A stretch of DNA of 8,554 bases from Lachnospiraceae bacterium (GTDB lineage Bacteria > Bacillota > Clostridia > Lachnospirales > Lachnospiraceae). Where the stretch lies: assembly GCA_017463035.1 (NCBI GenBank), contig JAFTPY010000092.1, positions 1 through 8,554 on the forward strand, given 5' to 3'. This document shows positions 1-4,703 of this stretch, one piece after another. Each line of letters starts with the position of its first letter. Position 1 is the first letter of the stretch. The notes below the pieces were generated by a model. The model ran no database searches, was not told the DNA's origin, and saw nothing but the letters and a program-made list of their open reading frames with translations. The position numbers and the translations under genes were made by a program.

Positions 1-141
1 AACACATAAAAATCGGTCTTTTTTTGGTTTCAAACACCTTTCCGACATCTTTTTCAAAAAAAATTTTATTGCTGAAACCCGCATAAAATAAGGCTTTCAG
101 CACTTTCCAAAAAAAATTTTTAAAAAAATTTAAAAAAGTGC
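1..141. other. AT-rich leader without a gene; hairpin and A-tracts
   Basis: No credible reading frame is seen here. A stem-loop lies at 71-101: GCTGAAA pairs with TTTCAGC, and CC/GG pairing continues after one mismatch. Read on the minus strand it is followed by an AT-rich run containing eight T's (positions 63-56), so it could end a transcript entering from either side, but it is not a textbook terminator. Long A/T tracts at 56-67 and 109-137 suggest bent DNA, and the second abuts the -35 box of the tRNA promoter. Confidence 0.4.
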
Positions 142-170
142 TTGCATTTTTCGAAAGAATGGTATATAAT
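142..170 (+). promoter_or_regulatory. Sigma-A promoter of tRNA-Lys with an upstream A/T element
   Basis: The -35 box TTGCAT (142-147) and a perfect -10 box TATAAT (165-170) are 17 bases apart. Three consecutive A/T tracts (109-137) sit immediately upstream, where the alpha subunit of RNA polymerase contacts UP elements; this is typical of stable-RNA promoters. Transcription should start near 177, giving a short leader of about 30 bases before the tRNA. Confidence 0.8.
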
Positions 171-208
171 CGTTTTTGCGCTCAGGGATGAGCGGTAAAA
201 CAAAACAA

Positions 209-281
209 GCGCGACTAGCTCAGTTGGTAGAGCACCTGACTCTTAATCAGGGTGTCCAGGGTTCGAGCCCCTGGTCGCGCA
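209..281 (+). tRNA. tRNA-Lys (anticodon CTT)
   Basis: A full cloverleaf is visible. The acceptor stem GCGCGAC (209-215) pairs with GTCGCGC (274-280), and the discriminator is A281. The D arm has GCTC/GAGC. The anticodon stem is CCTGA/TCAGG with the seven-base loop CTCTTAA, so the anticodon is CTT and the tRNA reads AAG lysine codons. The T arm has CCAGG-GTTCGAGC-CCTGG. The 3' CCA is not encoded (CTT follows A281), so it must be added by the CCA-adding enzyme. No clear intrinsic terminator follows directly. A 22-base stretch of the anticodon arm (236-257) recurs inverted at 534-555. Confidence 0.97.
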
Positions 282-282
282 C

Positions 283-432
283 TTAAGGTCCTAGGATTTG
301 CATATAGCAGGTTTTAGGGCTTTTGTTTTTTATTTTGAAAACATCTACGGAAGTTATTCGAATGGCAGAAAGTGCTTGACAGAAAATCAGAATCGTGCAT
401 ATTATGTAGGCAAATGAAATTATGTTAGACAC
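283..432 (-). CDS. Candidate small hydrophobic peptide, possibly type I toxin-like (49 aa)
   Basis: I do not recognise a family. The frame starts at GTG (432-430), seven bases after a strong Shine-Dalgarno sequence GGGAGG (445-440), and ends with TAA directly beside the 3' end of tRNA-Lys. The product has one likely membrane segment close to the N-terminus (residues about 3-24, core IISFAYIICTILIF) followed by a polar, basic stretch (KIKNKSPK) and a short tail. Small size, one membrane segment and a charged tail resemble type I toxins. A convincing promoter lies just upstream (-10 TATCAT, -35 TTGAAT). The ribosome binding site can be locked in a hairpin (464-442), and an opposing promoter at 376-405 would make RNA antisense to the 5' end. 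In-frame extension to an ATG at 501 is possible on paper but would start upstream of the inferred promoter. The length is short enough for chance, so this is a hypothesis. Confidence 0.33.
   Translation of the reverse strand: MSNIISFAYIICTILIFCQALSAIRITSVDVFKIKNKSPKTCYMQILGP
376..405 (+). promoter_or_regulatory. Near-consensus sigma-A promoter with no protein gene behind it
   Basis: A perfect -35 box TTGACA (376-381) is separated by 18 bases from TATTAT (400-405), one mismatch from TATAAT. Transcription would begin near 412, inside and opposite to the candidate small peptide frame, and run over that frame's start codon and ribosome binding site. No plus-strand reading frame with a ribosome binding site follows closely. 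The product is therefore more likely an untranslated RNA, or a long alternative leader for the 754 gene. Confidence 0.6.
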
Positions 433-439
433 TGCTGCA

Positions 440-464
440 CCTCCCTTCTGTTGCCAGAATGGGA
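440..464 (-). promoter_or_regulatory. Ribosome binding site of the small peptide, in a hairpin
   Basis: On the minus strand, TCCC-A-TTCTG pairs with CAGAA-GGGA around a GCAA tetraloop (464-442): nine base pairs with one bulged A. The 3' arm contains the GGGA of the GGGAGG Shine-Dalgarno sequence (445-440), so the fold would mask the ribosome binding site of the GTG start at 432. Sequestered ribosome binding sites are common in type I toxin mRNAs. Confidence 0.45.
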
Positions 465-479
465 TACGACAACATGTTA

Positions 480-508
480 ATGATACCACAATCTCGCCCA
501 AGATTCAA
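480..508 (-). promoter_or_regulatory. Minus-strand promoter for the small peptide
   Basis: On the minus strand, -35 TTGAAT (508-503) and -10 TATCAT (485-480) are 17 bases apart. TGG directly precedes the -10 box, giving an extended -10 motif. The start site would be near G473, leaving a leader of about 40 bases that consists mostly of the hairpin masking the ribosome binding site. Confidence 0.5.
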
Positions 509-533
509 CGCTTTAAACCCTCTCTTCTTTCCC

Positions 534-563
534 GGACACCCTGATTAAGAGTCAGCGGTATCC
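534..563 (+). repeat. Inverted partial copy of the tRNA-Lys anticodon arm, within a longer hairpin
   Basis: Bases 534-555 are the exact reverse complement of tRNA-Lys bases 236-257 (22 of 22), covering most of the anticodon stem, the whole loop and the variable region. Flanking bases diverge, although GCGACT at 570-565 on the minus strand again resembles the tRNA 5' end, so a decayed tRNA copy on the minus strand is possible. Bases 557-563 (GGTATCC) are not a continuous tRNA match, yet they pair with tRNA-derived 534-540 with one mismatch, extending the hairpin beyond the copied arm. Confidence 0.8.
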
Positions 564-679
564 AGTCGCAATTTTTACTTAACAATTCTTCCTTATCTAA
601 TTTATTTCCACTCTCAAGCATTCACACTTCCGTCTCCGTTCTTTAAAACTTCCGTAACACATTCTTAATCCCACTGACC

Positions 680-708
680 TAGACTTCTCCCGTTCAATAT
701 GTTATGAT
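680..708 (+). promoter_or_regulatory. Extended -10 promoter of the DUF2339-like gene
   Basis: A weak -35 box TAGACT (680-685) lies 17 bases before TATGAT (703-708). TGT directly upstream supplies the TGn extended -10 element, which compensates for a poor -35. Transcription would start near 715, giving a leader of about 40 bases to the ATG at 754. Confidence 0.55.
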
Positions 709-753
709 AGCACTGTAATATACAACACATAAGAACTATTTTAGGGGGTACTT

Positions 754-3174
754 ATGACAGAACAAGAACGCATTTCTCAAATCGAGGACTCTTTGCTCGG
801 TTTGGAAAAACAACTTCATATGTTGCGTCTTCAGTTGAACGATTTAAAAGAAGCGCAACAGACAACCGAGAATGTTCCGGTTACCGACATTCCGGCTGCA
901 ACCGAAACCGTTGATACTCCGGTAGTCGCGCCTGTATCGGTTTCAGTTTCTGCGCCGGCGCCTATGACCGAGACCGGTTCCGCAGCTGCTTCCGTGGCTG
1001 AGCAGAAGAGTTCCCCGGAGGTCTCCGTGCAACAAGCAGCCGCGCCGAAAGCTTCCGCGCAGGAGGCTACAGCCGTGCAAAAAGCTTCTGCACCGAAAAC
1101 TGCGGCCACACGGACACCGGTCAAAAAGAAAACCACTTCCGGCTTTGAGGAAAATGTAGGCGGAAAGGTTATGGGTATCGTAGCCGCTGTTTTAATTTTT
1201 ATCGGACTTTTCCTGTTCGGAAGCATGTTGTACGAGCGCTTGGGGGACACCGCACGTATTGCCATCCTTTTTATTGTCAGCTTCCTGATTTTAGGCGCAG
1301 GACTTTTTCTGGAGCGCAAGAGGGAAAGCTGGTTCACCACATCCCTCATCGGATGCGGTTTCGGTGCGGTATATATTTCTCTTTTCATCACGGGGCTGTA
1401 TTACGGACGCTTTGAAAAAGAAGTACTGTACATTTTGATTTTATTCTGGCTCATCGGTATCGGCCTATATGTATTTCACCGACAATCCTATACCGTTGCC
1501 CTTTTGGGCCAAATCGGAATTTCCTTTTCCGTGATTTTCGGCTGTCTCGGTATCGAATCCGCCGGACAGTTTACCTTCCTTTGCATTTATTTTGCGGTAC
1601 TTTCCCTTCTCTATTTATGGATTGTGCTGTGGCGCTTTTTGCCGGACACGGAAAAGAAACCTATTTCCTGGATTCAGTTGACCGCTTTCGGATTAAACCT
1701 TCTTCAGCTTTGGGTTCTTGCCGCAAACTACGGAGATCTGTTCGGAGAATGGGGTGACCTGGGTGGTAAAAACTGGACCGCCGGCATCCTTTTATGCCTG
1801 TACAGCCTTGTACAACCGCTGTTCTTTTTATTGCGCCAGAGAACCCTGGCAGGCCTTTCTCTTATGCCGTGCGCAGCAGAGAGGCATCGGATTAACGAAA
1901 GAACCTTCCCGGTATACAAAGCGGGCATCGGTTCCGTATGGATCTTTACAGTGCATCAGTTCCTCGTATGGGGTGTGTTTTCCGTTGTTCCGTACACACT
2001 GTTCGAAGCCGATGTTCCGGAAGGACTTTTCCTTGTTGCGGGACTCCTGGTTTCTTACCTGATTTTACAGTTTTTCGGTCCGACAGGCACCGAGGGACGT
2101 GGTGCAACCATTATCAATGCGGTCTCAATCATTTTCCTTGTTTGTGAGTATGATTACCCGGCATTCCTATGCATACTGATTTTAGCACTTTTCTGCGCTG
2201 TCACCGTATTATTCGGAATGTTCGGCTCCGAGTATCCGGTTCGCTCCGTTCGAAATGCCTGCACTCATCGTTTCGAATATCTTTGCAAGGAAGAAAAGGG
2301 ACGCTGCTTCGATAAATTTACGGCCTGTGTATATCTCCTGCCGATTTTATGCTCCTACAGCTATGCAGATGAACCGTTTGTACTCTTCCTTATCACCGTA
2401 TTCGGTATTGCCTTTTTTGCAGGCTCCTTTGTTTTCCTGTATCGTGCAGGTAAGGACCATCGATACGCAGACGGCTGGAAGGTTACCCTGTATCTATTCG
2501 GAATGCTCTATCTTGCAGTGGATGCAGGATTCCTCATCGGAAACGCAACCGATGAAGGTATCATTCACGCAGCACTTTTGCTTACGGTTCTCGTGTTGTG
2601 TAACGGTGCCGCCTTTTATTCCGGCTTCCGCAAAATGTTGTCCGACGCAACGCTTACGGATGCTACCGCAAACATTTTTGTACGTATTGTCCATAACGTA
2701 CTCTGGATTTGGGGTATTGTCATGCTCCATAGCGGCGCCATGGAGGATCACCCGTTCCTTTGCATCTGGCTGATTCTTCTTACCCTTTACCTTTGCGGCA
2801 GCGGTTTGTATGAACAATATAAAGCCCACAGTGACAAGCCGGGCCTTGGCATTTACTTCGGGTTACGTATCACCCTTTACATGATTGCCGTAATCACTGC
2901 CTTTGACGGTGTAGAAGGCTACGTTATCAGTTGCATTCTGTTGGTTCTGGCTATCCTTTTTGTACTGGCAGGCTTCCCGCTTCGCATGGCTCCGCTCCGT
3001 ATTTACGGCCTATGCCTTGCCATGTTTGCGGTGGTAAAGCTTCTGATGATTGACGTAGAGCATGACAACTCCATGGAAACTGTTCTCTGTTTCCTGGGAG
3101 CCGGTGTTCTGTGCTTTGCCATTAACTTTATTTACAACTATGTAAAAAAACGTTTCAAAAACGATATCGGCTAA
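754..3174 (+). CDS. Large polytopic membrane protein, DUF2339-like (806 aa)
   Basis: Function is unknown. The N-terminus (residues about 3-38) is a heptad-like coiled coil. It is followed by a linker rich in Ala, Pro, Val, Thr and Ser (about 39-125) with Lys near its end. The rest is almost entirely membrane: from residue 138 I count roughly 20 hydrophobic segments, ending with a basic tail (VKKRFKNDIG). The join ENVGGKVMGIVAAVLIFIGL is typical of DUF2339 proteins, which share this plan of coiled coil, Pro/Ala linker and many helices and are found at the bacterial inner membrane. The family assignment rests on architecture and this motif from memory. The ATG is preceded by AGGGGG (743-748) at five bases, so the start is well supported. 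It appears monocistronic, with its own promoter and a hairpin-rich 3' region. The reverse-strand frame over the linker is a shadow of low-complexity sequence. Confidence 0.8.
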   Translation: MTEQERISQIEDSLLGLEKQLHMLRLQLNDLKEAQQTTENVPVTDIPAATETVDTPVVAPVSVSVSAPAPMTETGSAAASVAEQKSSPEVSVQQAAAPKASAQEATAVQKASAPKTAATRTPVKKKTTSGFEENVGGKVMGIVAAVLIFIGLFLFGSMLYERLGDTARIAILFIVSFLILGAGLFLERKRESWFTTSLIGCGFGAVYISLFITGLYYGRFEKEVLYILILFWLIGIGLYVFHRQSYTVALLGQIGISFSVIFGCLGIESAGQFTFLCIYFAVLSLLYLWIVLWRFLPDTEKKPISWIQLTAFGLNLLQLWVLAANYGDLFGEWGDLGGKNWTAGILLCLYSLVQPLFFLLRQRTLAGLSLMPCAAERHRINERTFPVYKAGIGSVWIFTVHQFLVWGVFSVVPYTLFEADVPEGLFLVAGLLVSYLILQFFGPTGTEGRGATIINAVSIIFLVCEYDYPAFLCILILALFCAVTVLFGMFGSEYPVRSVRNACTHRFEYLCKEEKGRCFDKFTACVYLLPILCSYSYADEPFVLFLITVFGIAFFAGSFVFLYRAGKDHRYADGWKVTLYLFGMLYLAVDAGFLIGNATDEGIIHAALLLTVLVLCNGAAFYSGFRKMLSDATLTDATANIFVRIVHNVLWIWGIVMLHSGAMEDHPFLCIWLILLTLYLCGSGLYEQYKAHSDKPGLGIYFGLRITLYMIAVITAFDGVEGYVISCILLVLAILFVLAGFPLRMAPLRIYGLCLAMFAVVKLLMIDVEHDNSMETVLCFLGAGVLCFAINFIYNYVKKRFKNDIG

Positions 3175-3209
3175 ACACTGTTTTCCGAAAAGACAACTCT
3201 ATTTTGCAC

Positions 3210-3243
3210 CGGGAAAGGGATTTCCTAGAAATGCCCTTTCCCG
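3210..3243. other. Strong stem-loop after the DUF2339-like gene
   Basis: A ten-base-pair stem (CGGGAAAGGG/CCCTTTCCCG) continues, after one unpaired G, into ATTTC/GAAAT around a CTA loop. It starts 36 bases after the plus-strand stop codon. No T run follows on either strand, so it is not a canonical intrinsic terminator; it may protect an mRNA 3' end or assist termination. Confidence 0.6.
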
Positions 3244-3285
3244 CACATGCAATCGCTTAACCGACAGATGGTGCGGCACACTTCA

Positions 3286-3322
3286 CGAAAAGAACGGCGC
3301 AGACAAAGGCATTGTCTGCGCC
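3286..3322 (-). terminator. Probable terminator of the trmB-trxA unit
   Basis: A perfect ten-base-pair stem (GGCGCAGACA/TGTCTGCGCC, 3296-3322) has a seven-base loop. Read on the minus strand it is followed by GTTCTTTTCG, a moderate U-rich tail. It lies about 185 bases beyond the trxA stop. The plus-strand side has no adjacent T run, although T-rich sequence appears 28 bases further on. Confidence 0.55.
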
Positions 3323-3507
3323 ATCTCATATTTCCCGTATTTCCGTAATTTTTTCGCTGTTTTCCGTAAGACATGACACGCTCTCTTTCCGTATACGGCA
3401 ACCTTCTTAAGCTCACGGCCATTTCTCCGCATACTCCAAACCTCTTATCACATCATATGTGACTCTCTCTCAGAGGTTCCTGTCCCGCCTTACATCTTTT
3501 TAATCCT

Positions 3508-3825
3508 CTACAGATTCCGTTCCATAGCCTCTGTAAGCTCAGCTTTGGATAACGCTCCGCGAATCCGCTCAACCTCCTGTCCGTCCTTAAAAAACACCAG
3601 CGTCGGAATCGACATAATCTTATATTCCATTCCGATATCCTGCGCCTCGTCCACATCTACCTTATATACCGCGGCCTTGCCCGCATATTCCTCCGCAAGC
3701 TGCTCCACAGCCGGCGCAATCATTTTGCACGGTCCGCACCAGGTAGCAAAAAAATCCACCAGCACCGTGCCCTTTGCTTCAACCACCTTTTCCTTAAAGT
3801 TTTCCGATGTTAAAATCTCTGCCAT
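3508..3825 (-). CDS. trxA: Thioredoxin
   Basis: Small cytoplasmic disulfide reductase of 105 residues, the usual thioredoxin length. It is reduced by thioredoxin reductase and supplies electrons to targets such as ribonucleotide reductase and oxidised proteins. The active site is WCGPC (W29, C30, C33), with the buried Asp24 before it and the conserved cis-proline in SIPTL (P74). GQEVERIRGALSK near the C-terminus matches the final strand and helix of the fold. The ATG at 3825 is chosen because AAAGGAG precedes it at a good distance. An upstream in-frame ATG at 3861 would add a non-family stretch and lacks such a site. It lies 66 bases after trmB on the same strand and is probably cotranscribed with it, since I see no clear promoter in the gap. 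Confidence 0.96.
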   Translation of the reverse strand: MAEILTSENFKEKVVEAKGTVLVDFFATWCGPCKMIAPAVEQLAEEYAGKAAVYKVDVDEAQDIGMEYKIMSIPTLVFFKDGQEVERIRGALSKAELTEAMERNL

Positions 3826-3830
3826 AAAAT

Positions 3831-3840
3831 TCTCCTTTCC
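3831..3840 (-). promoter_or_regulatory. Ribosome binding site that sets the trxA start
   Basis: On the minus strand GGAAAGGAGA ends five bases before the ATG at 3825. It supports the 105-residue form over the in-frame ATG at 3861. Confidence 0.85.
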
Positions 3841-3891
3841 GTGGGTCTTTCTACCCCACAATACCTTTCGCCAACACCGATTGCGGTATCG

Positions 3892-4542
3892 TTACCCCCT
3901 CTTCGGCTTTCTTGCTACCATGCGATGAATCGGATTACCGAGAGCAGAAAACTTCTCTTCATACTCGGTCATTACATTCCCTTCCGCATACGGGCTGTGA
4001 TGCAAATCATAGGTCACCTCGGTCAGCTCCCAACCGGCTTCCTTTGCTTCCTCTACGGAAAAATCAAACAAACCGCGATTATCGGTCTTAAAACAAATCT
4101 CACCGTCCGGCTTTAAAAACTGCTCATATCTTGCCAGAAACTCTCTTGAAGTCAGTCTTCTTCTTGCATGACGCTCCTTCGGCCACGGATCGGAAAAATT
4201 CAAATAAATCCGGTCGATTTCTCCCGCCGCAAACACCTCAGGTAAGATTGCCGCATCCACGGACAAAAACGTAAGATTGGTTAAATCTTCTCTTTCCTTT
4301 TTCTTTTCCACCGCACGAATCAATACACTTGCGTATTTTTCCACACCGATGTAATTTATATTCGGATTCAGCTCCGCCAAAGTTGTAATAAACTTTCCTT
4401 TGCCCATACCGATTTCCACATGAAGCGGTGCAGCATTTCCGAAATAAGCCTTCCACTTGCCCTTCTGCTCTTGCGGATTTTGCGTTACGTATTCACTGAT
4501 TGCGATTTCTTCTCTTGCGCCTTTTATATTTCTGAGTCTCAT
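3892..4542 (-). CDS. trmB: tRNA (guanine-N7)-methyltransferase, m7G46
   Basis: Methylates N7 of guanine 46 in the variable loop of many tRNAs, using S-adenosylmethionine. The 216-residue length is normal for the family. Visible motifs are the SAM-binding loop EIGMGKGKF (43-51), the second-strand acidic residue in IGVEKY (E68), the catalytic and tRNA-binding signature NFSDPWPKERHARRRL (115-130, including D118), FKTDN (151-155), and the C-terminal TEYEEKF (192-198). The ATG follows GGAGGG by four bases, so the start is clear. A minus-strand promoter with 17-base spacing lies directly upstream (4576-4604). trxA follows after 66 bases. All expected motifs are present. Confidence 0.96.
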   Translation of the reverse strand: MRLRNIKGAREEIAISEYVTQNPQEQKGKWKAYFGNAAPLHVEIGMGKGKFITTLAELNPNINYIGVEKYASVLIRAVEKKKEREDLTNLTFLSVDAAILPEVFAAGEIDRIYLNFSDPWPKERHARRRLTSREFLARYEQFLKPDGEICFKTDNRGLFDFSVEEAKEAGWELTEVTYDLHHSPYAEGNVMTEYEEKFSALGNPIHRMVARKPKRG

Positions 4543-4575
4543 ATTCCCTCCGGATGTTTCTCTTGACTTTGCTTT

Positions 4576-4604
4576 ATTTTAGCACATTTTCAGCCAAAAG
4601 ACAA
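4576..4604 (-). promoter_or_regulatory. trmB promoter
   Basis: On the minus strand, -35 TTGTCT (4604-4599) and -10 TAAAAT (4581-4576) are exactly 17 bases apart. The start would be near 4569, giving a leader of about 27 bases. Its -35 box lies one base from the -35 box of the divergent araR promoter, so the two probably share bound regulators or compete for polymerase. Confidence 0.72.
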
Positions 4605-4669
4605 CTTGCTTTTTTATACAACCCATGCTATAATAACCATACAACTTTTATACAACTTAACTACAACTT
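4601..4669 (+). repeat. ACAACTT repeats spanning the araR/trmB promoters, candidate operator
   Basis: ACAACTT occurs at 4601, 4641, 4652 and 4663, and the core ACAAC also at 4618. The last three are spaced exactly 11 bases apart, so they lie on the same face of the helix, starting at the araR transcription start. A longer direct repeat TTTTATACAAC occurs at 4612-4622 and 4646-4656, either side of the -10 box. The final copy, with the bases that follow, forms a near-palindrome AACTACAAC/TTGTTAGTT. The TACAA core resembles half of the Bacillus AraR operator (GTACAAAT-like) as I recall it. The repeats are seen directly; the regulator is inferred. Confidence 0.55.
4606..4634 (+). promoter_or_regulatory. 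araR promoter
   Basis: TTGCTT (4606-4611) and a perfect TATAAT (4629-4634) are 17 bases apart. Transcription should begin near 4641 with a leader of about 63 bases before the TTG start at 4704. The start region and leader carry ACAACTT repeats that could be an autoregulatory operator. Confidence 0.75.
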
Positions 4670-4686
4670 GTTAGTTTTTTATCAAA

Positions 4687-4695
4687 AGGGAGGTG
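4687..4695 (+). promoter_or_regulatory. Ribosome binding site that sets the araR TTG start
   Basis: AAGGGAGGTG lies ten bases before TTG at 4704. No ATG or GTG lies in frame between the inferred transcription start and the DNA-binding domain, so this site decides the start. Confidence 0.7.
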
Positions 4696-4703
4696 TACAG
4701 CTT

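Larger units (their letters stand above)
412..576 (+). ncRNA. Candidate antisense RNA opposite the small peptide 5' region
   Basis: This is inferred from the promoter at 376-405. The RNA would contain two stem-loops. The first is at 442-464: TCCC and TTCTG pair with CAGAA and GGGA around loop TTGC, with one bulged T. The second is at 534-563: GGACACC pairs with GGTATCC with one mismatch, then CTGA with TCAG around loop TTAAGAG. Five T's follow at 572-576, eight bases after the second stem, which makes a weak terminator. It would overlap the inferred peptide mRNA 5' end (412-473) by about 60 bases, including the start codon and Shine-Dalgarno sequence. The loop TTAAGAG is exactly complementary to the tRNA-Lys anticodon loop. 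Both ends are estimates. Confidence 0.28.
3175..3507. other. Convergent intergenic region without a supportable gene
   Basis: This region separates two genes that converge (DUF2339-like on plus, trxA on minus). It contains hairpins at 3210-3243 and 3296-3322, a perfect ten-base palindrome CCGTATACGG at 3389-3398, a nested inverted repeat at 3439-3478 (AACCTCT/AGAGGTT around TCACAT-CAT-ATGTGA), and three copies of TTTCCGTA (3340, 3361, 3386) plus a variant with an extra C at 3331. The short minus-strand frame over it is Arg/Cys-rich and contains a perfect hairpin, so I do not call it coding. Confidence 0.6.

Noticed and set aside
422..544. Plus-strand 40-codon frame after the TTGACA promoter
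   Set aside because: It begins about ten bases after the expected transcription start with no ribosome binding site, and its product lacks any coherent feature.
236..555. Classical integrative element bounded by tRNA attachment repeats
   Set aside because: The repeats are inverted rather than direct, only about 280 bases lie between them, and there is no integrase. A relic or inversion remains possible, so only the repeat is reported.
464..580. T-box riboswitch for lysine
   Set aside because: Fragments such as GTGGTATCA and GGATACCGC on the minus strand recall the T-box motif, and AAG in loop 545-551 could be a specifier. However, the AAG and the motif-like fragments are on opposite strands, and no lysine gene or proper antiterminator follows.
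831..1391. Minus-strand frame of 186 codons
   Set aside because: It lies opposite the Ala/Pro/Thr-rich linker and first helices of the membrane protein gene, lacks a good ribosome binding site and has low-complexity composition; a shadow of skewed codon use.
3225..3422. Minus-strand frame of 65 codons in the convergent intergenic region
   Set aside because: A GGAG lies near the ATG, but the product is Arg/Cys-rich and the frame contains a perfect ten-pair hairpin; it is better explained as a terminator zone.
3826..3861. Longer trxA start at 3861
   Set aside because: The extra 12 residues do not match thioredoxins, and a strong ribosome binding site precedes the ATG at 3825.
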